Below, one piece after another: positions 25,297 to 38,427 of a stretch of DNA of 64,000 bases. The position numbers and the translations under genes were made by a program. The notes beneath the pieces were generated by a model that worked only from the letters and a program-made list of their open reading frames with translations, had not been told where the DNA came from and searched no databases. The DNA comes from Adineta ricciae (lineage: Eukaryota > Rotifera > Eurotatoria > Adinetida > Adinetidae), in contig CAJNOJ010000050.1 in the NCBI GenBank assembly GCA_905250025.1, positions 64,135-128,134 of the forward strand. The letters run 5' to 3'. Each line of letters opens with the position of its first letter. Position 1 is the stretch's first letter.

Positions 25297-25857
25297 AAGC
25301 AAGGAAGATAAGGAAACAGATAAACTGCAACGATGAAATAGAACACTTGGCCTAGAAACCATAATCTAGAGTTAATTTTAGGATTACTCTGTGTCCTCAA
25401 TGACATCGAATTCGAAAATATCTTCCATCATGCTTATCACATGCGCAATTTAAAAATAACTGCGCAGGGTTCTTATCAAAATCGATAGTTGTTCCATTAG
25501 TACTTTACTTTTCTGCAAAAAAGGGTGTGTCGAAAGGGGGGTAACAGCCCTTGTGATTCTATTGGATATCGGCACGTATGTTAATTTTCTCATCATATCT
25601 AAAAATTATTTATATAAAGAAAAGAGCCCGTCTCAGTAGACATTTATTTCTTTTCTATCCAATTATCTTTCATTGCATTTCGTTTTGATTATCATACGAA
25701 TCGAACGGTAAGACTGCTCACCAATTGCTCTAAAGAATTAATGGTGCAAGTTTATACCGAAACCCTTTACAATACAATACAATCGACGTCAAATACTCTC
25801 ATATACCGCATATTTAATCGTCAACGTCTTAAACTTAATCTTTCCAATTGATTCACC
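25297..25857. other. Intergenic
   Basis: AT-rich spacer and probable promoter of the aminotransferase. No exon supported. Confidence 0.5.
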
Positions 25858-27603
<1,746 letters not shown>

Positions 27604-27675
27604 TACATTTCGAAGAGACTCAATGCACTGATTTCTTTGATTAATCTGTATAAACTTTTTTGTTTTCTCTTTAAA

Positions 27676-27681
27676 AATAAA
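27676..27681 (+). terminator. Polyadenylation signal AATAAA of the PatA-like gene
   Basis: Canonical hexamer 73 bp after the stop codon, followed by a T-rich stretch. Confidence 0.6.
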
Positions 27682-27815
27682 GTTCAAATTGGTCGCGTTA
27701 TATTTTCATTTTCTTCTTTCGTTTCTCTCGTCAGTCCGTCATTAACCATAAAGGAAACAAACCGTTAAACCTCTCACAGATTGTTCATCGAGTTAGCGCT
27801 AGATATTCCGAATTA

Positions 27816-28322
27816 ATGAATCCAAATCAACCGTTTACTTCTCAGACGAATGAAAATGGAATCTCACGATCACAGAGTTTCGGTTTGTATTCGATGCAAT
27901 GAGAAATTACATTTACGTGTTTTTATTTATGAAGATTTTTTGGCGTCTCAACAGTCGATACAAATATCGAACGTTATTCAGTGTGATCCTGCCCAGCTAG
28001 CGAGCTTTTTAGGACATTGTTCACAAATGAATAACAAATCTAACCAGAAGTTAGAAACAATCTATGAAAATTTACTAGCACCACAACAAATTGTAAGATT
28101 AAGATTGATTCAGACAGTTTACATATTTCCTTGTCTTTTATTTTCGATTCAGATGCCAGCCAAGCTCCAATGGGTAAGATATCGTATTGAATTCCGTTCA
28201 AATTGAAAAGATTTTCTTGGCTCTAGAACCAAAGCAAAGGACAACAATTATCCGATAACAAGATCACATCTATTCGTGGTTCAACTAGTTCGTGGAGTAG
28301 GATACATCAGCTATTATTGTAA
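27816..28322 (+). CDS. Small unknown protein, four exons including a 21-nt micro-exon
   Basis: I do not recognise this gene. Exons 27816-27882, 27935-28092, 28153-28173 and 28227-28322 splice in frame to 113 residues. The first intron is 52 nt, the local norm. The protein starts MNPNQPFTSQTNENGISRSQ, is polar and Gln/Ser/Asn-rich, and has a helical centre (PAQLASFLGHCSQ, KLETIYENLLAPQQ). There is no signal peptide or membrane segment. An alternative is a different first exon beginning at 27850 read straight through. Support comes only from splice sites and frame. Confidence 0.5.
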
Positions 28323-28505
28323 CTGTATAAATCGTTTCCTTATATTCTAGATTTATAATTCCTATTTTACGATTAATGTTTTACTTTTCTTTTGTTTAGC
28401 GAACTATATTGTGTGATGATAATTATGAAATAAATATAACGAGGCATATCGTAGCGACATCTATGGATGATCATTGTTTGTTTTTTCACTTTTCAAACTA
28501 CTCAG

Positions 28506-28634
28506 GATGATCTTAGTACAGAGTATTGGATAAATGCTTGTAAGTTAATCGGATGTCAATACTTTTGTACAAGTCGAAGAAAAGCTGGAGACTTGATCAA
28601 TTTACCCATGGCTAGACGTGGCTATGTGGTGTGA
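28506..28634 (+). other. Possible terminal exon, unattached
   Basis: After an acceptor-like ACTCAG at 28500-28505, an open frame of 42 residues (DDLSTEYWINACKLIGC at its start) runs to TGA. Amino-acid composition looks protein-like, but I could not join it to the preceding small gene in frame. It could be an alternative 3' exon or chance. Confidence 0.25.
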
Positions 28635-28788
28635 GATACTTTCGCATGTTCTCTTCTCTTTTACTTTCGTTTTTCTCTCGTCTCTGTAAGATTCTCTCTT
28701 GATTGAGTTCGTCAATTCTGATTATTCGAAATGAGATCTATGAATAAAGTATCTTTCAGATTCTAGTTTTCAACTAACAAAGAGAAAA

Positions 28789-29506
28789 ATGTCGAATCAA
28801 CGTTCAGCAGTTCAAGATGAAGATTTACTTCTTCAAAACTTCAGTCGAAACGTTACTACGAAATCGTACGCTTTATTCTTTGGTAATGCTGCTGTTGTTT
28901 CAGCCATTCCACTCTGTAAGTTCCGGCATGCAAAAACTTCTTCGTTCGACAAAATTCTTTGCTCTCTCTCTCTCTCAGGGCTCTTCTGGCGTATTCACCA
29001 AATGGATATTACATCTTACTTCATTCATTTCATCATTGGCACTGCTATAAGCACTTATTTCCTCAATTTAGCTTATCAAAATATGAAATTTATCTTGAAG
29101 CATAAGTAAATAACAGAACGTTTTCTGAACGTTTCTCGAACATATGAAATTGACTTTCTAGAATTGCACAAAAACGGGAAGAAGCTGTCAATCGTGAAAT
29201 ATCGAAATTGTTTGCTAATGACAAATCTGCAAACAAAAAAGATAAAGACGAACGGTAATGACCGTTGATTTCGTCTTTGCGATTGATATTCATCATTTTC
29301 CATTTAGGGTTTTAACACGTAAAAATGAGGTCGCTGATTTCGAAGCAACAACCTTTTCAATCTTTTATAATAATTCTTTCTATCTTGTCTGTCTCATTGT
29401 TTTATCATTTTTCGTTTTCAAAAACTTTTCTCCAACTGTTAATTATCTATTTTCCGTTGGTCTCTCAACCGCCATTGTTTTCCTTTTTTCAACTGGAGAG
29501 AAATAA
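28789..29506 (+). CDS. SSR3: Translocon-associated protein subunit gamma (SSR3/TRAP-gamma)
   Basis: Exons 28789-28915, 28979-29105, 29162-29254 and 29308-29506 give 181 residues, matching the family's roughly 185. Conserved motifs include [82 protein letters not shown] and the C-terminal LFSTGEK. Four membrane helices are visible. It is an ER-membrane part of the TRAP complex next to Sec61 and aids insertion of some nascent chains. Recognition is unambiguous. Confidence 0.97.
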
Positions 29507-30047
29507 ATAGCAGTAGAATCGACAAGATATTCTGTTTATTGTTATTGTTCTTCATCGTTTCTCGGTTTACAAATCAATGTTATTTGTGCAATCATCTATC
29601 CTAAACTATTTTATTGTGTTTTCTTGTTCCATTCATTCTTTATGTTAACTATCATCAGCAGTAGTTAAGATATGGGTAAAAGAATAAACGTAAAACAATT
29701 GCATGAGTACTCACAAAGTTCAACGAACACTGCCATTTCATTAGGGTCAGCTCAGTACGAATATGTAATTGATTTCTATTTCAAAGGCACTTCGGCACGA
29801 ATGCTAGATCTAATATTAATTAAAACAATAGATAGAAACAATATTTGCATACCTATTTCGAAACCTTGAGTATGGAAGAATAAGACTACGTGGCCATTGT
29901 ATTTGTATTGAACTATAGTCTGCCTGTCAATCAATATTTGCTGCCCTACGCAATTTCATTTTGAATATATAGGGCAGCTTTGAAAGGAGAAGGACAAAAG
30001 TTTTACTTAACAACCTAAACGGCAATCAAACACTGAACTTGACCAAT
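29507..30047. other. Intergenic
   Basis: AT-rich spacer between SSR3 and the first Ly6-like gene. An open frame at 29672-29869 has no splice or family support. Confidence 0.5.
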
Positions 30048-30514
30048 ATGAAAGTTAGTATCAGTACATTCTCTACTGCTGTACTTATACTTGCGTTTTT
30101 CGTGTGTGGTAAGATTGAATTTGGATGAAAACAGATCTTAATTGCGAAAATATCTTCTAAACTAGAGAATCAAGCTGCTTCGTCATGTTATTCATGCAAT
30201 GATTGTGGCACTGATTGGGATATAACAAAAGCTAGTGTCGTGTCAACATCAGGTCCTAATGATTATTGTCGAGTAAGTAGATGGACTCTTCTTCGCTTCA
30301 TTTTGGACTTATTCATACCATTTAGAAAACTGTAACAGGGCCAATGGTGAGCAAAGACTATACATCGAGTTGTACATCTGCCAATCTACTCGGTCATGGT
30401 ATTTTCTGTTGTCAAACAGATTTGTGCAATTCAGCAAATCGACCACCAGCTACAATGCTTATATTTGAACTGACAACTGCTCTTCTCTGGATAGTATATC
30501 ATTATCTATTTTGA
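30048..30514 (+). CDS. Ly6/uPAR three-finger-domain protein, probably GPI-anchored (copy 1)
   Basis: Exons 30048-30108, 30166-30272 and 30326-30514 give 118 residues. There is an N-terminal signal peptide, then a cysteine-rich segment starting SCYSCNDCG and closing with FCCQTDLCN, the CC-x4-CN end of the Ly6/three-finger fold. A short spacer and a hydrophobic C-terminus follow, as expected for GPI attachment. Exon-intron layout (signal, finger exons, tail) is typical of Ly6 genes. Ligand unknown. An AATAAA follows at 30558. Confidence 0.8.
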
Positions 30515-30915
30515 TGTCTTCGTGTTCGATTGTGATGTGATATATATTCGAGCTTTAAATAAATAAAATTGTCTTATTATTCAGTTCGTTATCGTAATGT
30601 AAGTTTCCAACATGGAAGTGTCATTCTTCCATCTTGAAAATATGATTACTGGGTTGACAAAGTTATTTTCTTTTGATGAATTTCAAAGACAAAATGGAAA
30701 AGGCTTTCTGTTTTTTCTTCGTGCCATTCTCAATTTATGGCAGAAAACAATAATTTAAAAAGATAGAAAATCAAAATGAAAGCAGCGCAAAGAGAAAAAA
30801 AACTTTCTCAACACTCCAAAATACCTTGCAAAGATTTGATTTTCTCTCCAGTTAAAAAGAAAAAAACTTACGTACTGTCTGCAACCTCTTTTACTATTCT
30901 TGAACTGCATTCAAA
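30515..30915. other. Spacer between tandem Ly6-like genes
   Basis: Holds the 3' end of copy 1 and presumably the promoter of copy 2. No further gene seen. Confidence 0.5.
30558..30567 (+). terminator. Polyadenylation signals of Ly6-like copy 1
   Basis: Two overlapping AATAAA hexamers 44 bp after the stop. Confidence 0.6.
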
Positions 30916-31428
30916 ATGAACACGATCTTGGCATTTTGCATCTGTGTCGCTAGTAATATTTCTCCTTCGTGATTTTCAATGATTACTAAATATTGGTCTT
31001 TAGTTGCACTACCGGTATCAATTCACGGACTTCAATGTTATTCTTGTGACTCGTGCCCGGTACCATTCAACACGAACAATGCAACTATTGTTTTAACCAA
31101 CACTACCGGTGCGTCATGTACTGTAAGATTAGTTCTGTGGAAATCTATCGATTGCAAAATTTGCTAATGTCTGTCCTAGAAATATGTTTTTGCATCCTAT
31201 GTCTCCAAAGGCTATACGACTAACTGTGCGCAGGTGAACGTAAATGGAATCGGTACTTGGTGTTGTAAGATGTTCTGTAACTAACACGACGAGAAACAAA
31301 CTGTTGCTATTTTTCTAGGTTCTACTGACTTATGTAATACTGGCCAATCCATCGGCTCGTTTGATTCAAAGAGAACCCTTGCAACATTTCTGGTTGCTAT
31401 CGGTATCATGAAAATGATTCGTTCTTAA
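30916..31428 (+). CDS. Ly6/uPAR three-finger-domain protein, probably GPI-anchored (copy 2)
   Basis: Exons 30916-30952, 31004-31122, 31180-31264 and 31319-31428 give 116 residues. Signal peptide, LQCYSCDSCP start, TNCAQV in the middle, and WCCSTDLCN close, then a hydrophobic tail. It has one intron more than copy 1, placed within the cysteine-rich CC dyad. Same architecture and orientation as copy 1 indicate tandem duplication followed by strong divergence. Confidence 0.78.
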
Positions 31429-31835
31429 ATATAAAACAGAACATTTTTCCGCGCACTTTTCGTCTGCTTGAGAAATTTTTTTGCATAATCATTTTTTGCG
31501 TCTACTCGTACAGCTTTAACTACTAATTCAAGAAATAAATCGAAATGCATTCGACATAGCTTTCCATAGAAACTCAATCGATATTCTTTCAGGTACTTTG
31601 CTCATCGAAACAACAATTTTGCTTTCAATTTATTTAATTGCTGCACTTAAGAGTATCCACTAGTAATAAGACGTTCTTTTTATAACAAAAATTGAAGATG
31701 ATGGTTATATTTAAAATTATGACAACGGCCACCCATACCTTTTTTCATCAAACAAAACTACTTCAGAAACTTGTTTATTTCAAAGAAGATACAAGTATGC
31801 AATATAATAATTAAGATACAAGGAATAGGAGAAAT
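31429..31835. other. Convergent 3' intergenic
   Basis: AT-rich; AATAAA at 31534-31539 fits the end of Ly6-like copy 2. Nothing else supported. Confidence 0.5.
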
Positions 31836-32330
31836 TTATATGGTACGTTTCTCACAAGTTTTACCCGTCAGTACTTCGTGGTTTTTCAAACCATGATACA
31901 AAGTCAGAAGATAGGTAAATACACATTTTTTATCCAATTGGCCATGTATAAGATCACTACTATCCAATAACGGATAAACTTCAGCTTTTTCTCTGAAAAA
32001 TGACAGACGATTCAGAAGAGAAAAAATGAAATTCTAAACTTACTCGGCAAGACGAAATGCTAAATCAAAATTCTTCTGTTTGCTATCGCTATTCAGCGCA
32101 TTGAAATCGAATGCATCGGGAAAATAATGATGAATTATTGCACAGAAGGCCAAACCATCCGCAAAATCACTTGTAAAATTCCGGATTCTCACTGACTAAA
32201 CAGAAAAATCAGGAAATCGAATAATAATAAATCATTTTCACACTACTTCATAATCCCGTGTCACATGTTGACACCATTTTAACAATCGTTCTTGCGCTTC
32301 TCGATACGACGGTCGTGAATTCGATGTCAT
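31836..32330 (-). CDS. Small single calponin-homology domain protein, smoothelin type
   Basis: Three exons, 32247-32330, 32044-32195 and 31836-31992, sum to 130 residues, nearly all one CH domain. Diagnostic motifs: LLKWCQHVTRDYE, VRIRNFTSDFADGLAFCAII, FPDAFDFNAL, NFDLAFRLAE and KKCVFTYLLTLYHGL. This pattern is closest to the type-2 CH domains of smoothelin and related cytoskeletal proteins rather than the paired actin-binding CH domains of spectrin. Many CH proteins are far larger, so either this is a minimal protein or an upstream exon adds more; the ATG at 32330 directly follows an acceptor-like TTGTAG. Confidence 0.85.
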
Positions 32331-33429
32331 CTACAACACGAATAACCCGAAACAATATACATACAATCGAAAGAGAAAAGACCGCGACACGTCAAATTAC
32401 ACAGCGTCGATCAATGATTTGAACTCATTCTTCTAACTATGATATAGAAAGACGAATGATTATATATGCACATATTATTTTGTTTTGATATGTTACAATT
32501 ATGTAAGAATAAATACTTACATGATTCAAATAATATTGAAAGATAACAAACCTACTGACTGCATGAAAAATATTCTATGTTGATTTGTTATGAGAGATAC
32601 AAAAAAACTGACACTTCGATGAAGTGAGTGAAGAAATCTACTTTTGTTCAGTATATTGATAATCTTTATGTAAATGAAATTGAGCTCGCTTGGTCGACGA
32701 GCGAGGACAAAAAAATGTGTGAGGATACTATTATCATCATTATAACATAACTGCGTTTCTTTCTGCTCATCGTTTCTTCGTGTATGTGTGTGTGTGTGTG
32801 TGTGTGCGCATGTAAGTAAACAGAGTAGTTCAAGCCATCTAATCAATTTCCGGTCGCGTCGAAGGTGTATTGAATAAAAAGTAAGTCTCTAATCTTCACG
32901 ATAGGCAAGACTATCGATTGTTATGCGATTTAGTAGGACATACGTATATGGTCGAATGTCAATAAACGAAAAGATCTGCTGGGCTATTCACGTCCTTCTA
33001 TGATAACGAAGAGGATCATCTTTTTAGGATGTGTAATTGTATTAGTAATTGCGAGAACAACCTTATCCAATATAGAGATATACCATTCTATTCGACATGG
33101 ATTAAAGTAAAACGTATTAAGCCATTACGAAGGATAAAACTTGAAGAACTTTCTGAGCAGAGTTGTCGCTCTCAATCATCAGGTAGTTGAAATGAAAAGA
33201 ATTTAACTTTAAAACAAGATAAGGATGATCGATTGCTGCTGCATAGCTGTACGAACTAGATGTCGCTATCATCGAAATTAGATTATTGTTCATCCAGGTT
33301 TTCTATTGGTCGATTAATTGCATAACAGATATAAAAGAGACAGTGCCTTTTGTTTATCATCTTTCGTTGAATATTCGTTCATAACGATCATATTTTTCTC
33401 TGACGAAATAGCAATTCTTGATAAATAAA
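32331..33429. other. Divergent intergenic with microsatellite
   Basis: 1.1 kb between the CH gene and SET. It probably holds 5' leader exons of both genes (a minus-strand donor GTAAGT lies near 32520). Confidence 0.5.
32780..32806. repeat. (TG)n microsatellite
   Basis: About 12 TG units in the divergent promoter region between the CH-domain gene and SET. Confidence 0.9.
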
Positions 33430-34543
33430 ATGTCGGGATCTACCTCAAAACAACCAAAACTTGACGGTAGGATCTAATTTAGCTATCAAGTTTTTTTCCC
33501 CAACCTTATCCAATTTCAGAAGTTGAAATGCAAAAAGCATTTGAAGTCATTGGCGAAGTTCAAAACGAAATCGACCGTCTTAACGAACAAGCCAGCGAAG
33601 AAATTCTTCAAGTTGAACAAAAATACAACAAACTTCGGCAACCTAATTACAAAAAACGTTCGTCATTTCGCAATAACATTCAATGCATAATCATTTGTTT
33701 CCAGGTTCAGATTTGATCAGCAAAATCCCATCATTTTGGATTAGTGTGTTTCTTAATCATCCTCAACTATCGGGCTGTCTAGACCAAAACGATGAAAATG
33801 TTCTACAATATCTTAAACGTGTCGACGTTGAAGAGGTAAAGAAATGAGAGAAAAACAACTTCCTAGTAATGATTTTCTTTTCAGCATGAAGATATCAAAT
33901 CAGGCTATCGTATTAAATTCGTAAGTTTTTCGTTTCGGCATTTTGATTTGTTGGAAATCATACTTGAATTCAGACTTTCGATACCAATCCATACTTTGAA
34001 AACGATTCAATCGTTAAAGAATATAGTATCACCGAATCAAGCGAAACACAATGCAAAGCAACGCCCATTCGATGGAAAAATGTATGTTTAATCTCGTCGG
34101 ACTGATAAATATGGAAGTTCGTTTTCGTCTAGGGAGCAAAAAACGGCCAATCAGCGACCAATCGAAAAACTGACGGTGACAATTCACGTAAACGTTCCCA
34201 TGATCACGAAAATGACAATGAACATGGTGCATTTATGAGTTGGTTTGTGGATACCACTGGTGAATCAGGCAATGATGAATTTGGAGAAGTTATTAAAGAT
34301 GATATCTTTGTTAATCCTCTTCAATACTATTTGGTAAGCGACAAGAAGTCGAATTTTTTTCTCCGATAACACCTTTCCCATTTGATAGGCTGCAACAACC
34401 AACGATGAAGACGAAGGTAGCGGTGGCGAGAATGACGACGACGAAGATCCTGAAGTAAATTGAGATATGGAGTGAACTATACGAATAAACTTCGATTCTT
34501 CTTCTTCTTCTTTCATTAGGGCAACGAGGAAGAACAAGAATAA
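33430..34543 (+). CDS. SET: SET/TAF-I (I2PP2A) histone chaperone of the NAP family
   Basis: Eight exons: 33430-33466, 33520-33657, 33705-33835, 33885-33920, 33974-34081, 34133-34333, 34389-34454 and 34520-34543, total 246 residues. The N-terminal dimerisation helix reads [19 protein letters not shown] and [11 protein letters not shown], then [37 protein letters not shown], and SFMSWFVD-like [10 protein letters not shown] with NPLQYYL. The C-terminal tail is acidic. SET binds histones and inhibits PP2A in animals. The tail is shorter than the human one. The shortest exons are 24 and 36 nt. Confidence 0.95.
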
Positions 34544-34828
34544 TGAACATGATTCAATCCTACGAACGTTTGTAGATTCTACTTACTAACATTTCTCTCC
34601 TTCTTTCTTATCTTCTATTTTGACTAAATCATTTGTACTCGAGATGTTCGAAAGATCAATCCGGTTGTGTTCATGTCAACAATATCTGCTTTATTCAATT
34701 ATTCTTGTCATTTATTTTCGTTTCTTACTATTGTCTGTCATGTCTATCATGGAGAATAAATAAAATTTTTCTCATTCAACATTCAATTCATTCACTCGTA
34801 TATCAATTTTATAGACAACGTTCATAGC

Positions 34829-36449
34829 ATGTCGAGTCTCTTCAAACTCTTGCTAATTGTACTGATGAGTTCATTTTCTATCAGTGATATCTTTGATATT
34901 GGCCGACAAAAATATCAACAAATCGAACTACTATCAAAATCTTCGACAACAACATCCTCATGTTGGCATCGAGTATTAACAATGTTGCACGAACGTTGTT
35001 CATTGGATCAATTAGATCAATATCAATCATTGATTGCTTACCAATTCACTCTTTGCCATCTATCAACAATGAACTCCGATTTGGCGAGTATTGCGTGTGA
35101 TGAACATCGAGTTGAGTCATGCGTTGAAAAACTTCATCAATATACAAATGCATTCATTGGTAATTGAACTCATTTGACAATGACGACATTCCGTGAGGAT
35201 TGTTTACTTTAGCTTATACGGAATTCTATCCTTTCGTTCAAAGTGTTTGTTATGTTTTACATGAAAAGTCATACCAATCGGAATTGACCTCACGTCTGAC
35301 ATATTTTCTCGAAAATTCTCAAGAAACGATAACGAAATTAGTTTCTTCGATTCAACTGCAGAATGAACTAACACAGAAAATTAAACATCAGCAATACATT
35401 CAAGAAACAATTCTCACAAATGCAATGAAATTGAAAGATTTGGCTCGAATAAATATGGACAAAACGCAGGATATTCTCAGTAATGTCATTCAAGCTGCTC
35501 GTCATGAATACGATCTACTAAAACAAGTAGAAAATTGTTCTTGAATTCAATTTTGATTTCATTCATTGGAAGCAGATCTGTGCACTTTCACAAACAATTC
35601 AAACGATCGTACGAATTACTTGTACATATTCATTTTGGTTCTATGTTCTATCAATGTTCGCTATTTATATGATTACTATTCCGAAACGAACAAGTCGAGC
35701 GAGGTTTTTAACTTCGTCTGAAATAGTTAACAAATCAGTTTCTTTCGTTTGATGCAGGTCACTGCTATTCTCCGGTATGTTTCTCTATGTTCTCCTTGAA
35801 CGATACCTTCAAATGTCGACGGTAAATTAGAAAGATCATTTCTTCTACCATCATTTTTATCACCTTTTCTGATAGATAATCAATTTCTATCAGTGGCGTT
35901 TGATTTGTTGGACATGTTGTCTATTGGTTCTGATTCGATTTGCGTACAAATATCAAAGTCGAACAGAAATACATCATGAGCAACTTCATCGTATTTCAAC
36001 GAATCTCATGCAAACGGAAGCAACCTTCCATCGAGTATCAAGAGAACTAAAACGAGCACGTTCACGCTCACGTTCGCGTTCTCGATCCATTCGAGCAAGA
36101 CAGCGTCAAACTCAAATGCCTTCCCCACGTAAGTTAACACAACTATTCGAACTCGATTCTCCTTTCGGTTCACTTTTTAGTTGTTCAAGATCATACAAAT
36201 GAAAACAAAGAAAATACTCAACCAATAGAAAAGATCCCTCCTTCGCAAAGTCATCTTATCGACGATGAAAACGATCAATCATTTATCAATCATACAAACA
36301 AACGTCATTATAGCCTGCTGCTCTCTCGCGAGTAAGTCCTTCTTTCGTATGTAAAATATTCAAACTATTTATTTAAAAAAAGACAATCTAGGTCGTCGAA
36401 GCCGACACAAGTTCTACTAGAATCGAAAAAAGTCAATAGCAATATATAG
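34829..36449 (+). CDS. KAR5/GEX1/Brambleberry family nuclear-fusion protein
   Basis: Seven exons, 34829-35159, 35213-35526, 35576-35703, 35758-35821, 35876-36128, 36181-36331 and 36392-36449, give 432 residues. After a signal peptide, a cysteine-rich domain shows SSCWHRVLTMLHERCSLD, YQFTLCHLSTMN, SIACDEHRVESCVEKLH and YTEFYPFVQSVCYVLH. This spaced Cys pattern defines the KAR5/GEX1/Brambleberry family. A coiled-coil stretch (residues about 120-215), two or three closely spaced hydrophobic helices (exons 3-5) and a basic Arg/Ser-rich tail follow. Family members sit in the nuclear envelope and drive pronuclear or karyomere fusion in yeast, plants and zebrafish. Function here is inferred from family. 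The conserved Cys layout makes the assignment fairly sure. Confidence 0.8.
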
Positions 36450-36513
36450 TGATTTGAAAATGAATCAAACAATATCTAGTCTTTCTTTAGTTAGTTAGGG
36501 TAGAAAAATGTAT

Positions 36514-38427
36514 TTAGAGAAAAGTGGAATTGTCCACCGTTGGATACATGTTCAAATTTCGACATTCGGTCAGATTATATTTTTGTAAGTCATTGTAAGA
36601 TATTAAGCCTTCTGCTGGCTTCACAGTCTTTTGAAGTTCTTTTGCTATCTAAATTTCAATAAATCTCAATCAATAAAAGCATTTGTTTGTCTTCTCTTAC
36701 TTGTTCGTTGCTTTCCAATACACGAAGGAGATTTCCACCTATAAGTTTGATGATATCATCATCTGTCCAGTTACCTTGTGCTAGCAAATATTCAATTAGT
36801 TTCGGGAATTTCGAAACATCTTCGAGACGTTTTGGCGTACTACAATAAAGAACGACATAATTAAAAGAAAATACTGCAGTCGAAAATGATCGACAAACCT
36901 GTTAATACCATCAAAATCCCCGCCTAAACCGATACTGTCAACTCCAGCGACCTTTCGAATATGATTAATATGTGCTAGATAGAAGATTATTCACAAGGGC
37001 AAGTAGGAACAACGAAGCAATTCATCTTACCAGCAACATCAGCAATCGTGGCAGGTTTCGAAGGATCACATACGAGAAATGATGGCACAAATGTGACCAT
37101 GACGATACCCTTATTCTTTTTCTACAACGAAAAATATCAATTTCTTCCGTTGGATTGTTTTCATCAACTGCAAATCATACCACTAATTCAAGCACATCAT
37201 CAGGTACATTTCGCGTGTGGTTACATAGAGCATATGCTGATGAGTGACTGAAGATCACGGGTGATTGCGTGACATTAAGTACGTTGATCATGGTTTCTTT
37301 TGAGACATGTGATAAATCAACTAACATTCCTAGTCGATTCATTTCTGTCACGATTCGTCGACCAAAATCAGTTAGACCATTATTTTTTATCAATGTCGAG
37401 TTCACTCGATCGATTTGATTTTGATCAGCCCTATGTAAGAATTCAGCTTTGAATTAGTTTTACCAAAGACACGACTTACCATGGGGTATTACAATTATGT
37501 GTAAGTGTCATATATCGTACGCCCAATTGATAGAACAATCTTAGAACAGCAAATGAACTTTCGATGGCTTGTCCACCCTCGACACCGTATAGACTAGCAA
37601 TACGTTTGGCAGCGAATGCTTGTCGAATTTCTTCAGCAGTTTTAGCCATTTGAAATACATCGGGATGTTTTGCGAGCAGACGATTCATCAGATCAATTTG
37701 TTCCATAAAACTAACTGTCGCATCTTTTCCTTGATGATTACAATCCGTATATATTGACCAGAACTAGAATTTATCGAAAGACGAGCTTTCTTCGACAACC
37801 TACATGTGTCAAATATGAGCTAGAAACCTGTCCACCAACTTGACCGAGTCGTAATCGGGTTATATCGGTATGCGATGGTGTTGAATTCTTCACTGGATAC
37901 TGAGTCATATTATGCAGATCTAAGTCATTGATTTTATTTTGAAAATTTTCTCGAATGAGCCATGGCCAATCGTTATGCCTGAAATAAAAAGTTCCTTTCC
38001 ACTTCTCATCTTTGTAAGACTTTATGAATGATCCCAAGTGATACTCCGCCAAGATGATCACAGTGTGTTATCAAGTGAACTTTGATGAAGGTTACACACG
38101 GTTATCCATACATCAGATTGTCAAGCGAGAAATCGTTTTTGAAACCTCGGAATGACATTCTACGCACCCTATCATTTTACACGAGATATTTAATGAAAAG
38201 ATTCCGACTTCATCGCCGAATGACATTCACAAAGAAACAAAGTACAGTGCTTACCCATCGATTAGAGGATTATTTGCGAGTAGCTGAGATGCTCGTTGTT
38301 CCAAAGTTAGTGGAGTTGGTTTCCGTCTACCTGCGACCACTCCAACAATCACACCAACAACGAGACTAACAAGCAATATAGTTCCCACGCTACCAACGAC
38401 TATCAGTTGTCTTTTCGTTAGTGCCAT
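36514..38427 (-). CDS. Membrane dipeptidase (renal dipeptidase, peptidase M19)
   Basis: Eight exons, 38255-38427, 37828-37978, 37480-37763, 37181-37430, 37031-37121, 36899-36974, 36701-36839 and 36514-36648, sum to 432 residues. Zinc ligands are in place: IDGHNDWPW (HxD), YGVEGGQ (bridging Glu), LVDLSHVS and FSHSSA (His), and GGDFDG (Asp). The enzyme hydrolyses dipeptides, and in mammals leukotriene D4 and cystinyl-bis-glycine. The N-terminus has a short basic stretch then one hydrophobic helix (about residues 8-33), so it is probably anchored by a signal-anchor. The C-terminus lacks a GPI-type hydrophobic tail, unlike mammalian DPEP1. Confidence 0.93.

Noticed and set aside
29672-29869. 65-residue open frame between SSR3 and Ly6-like copy 1
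   Set aside because: No recognisable motif, no splice partner and unremarkable composition.
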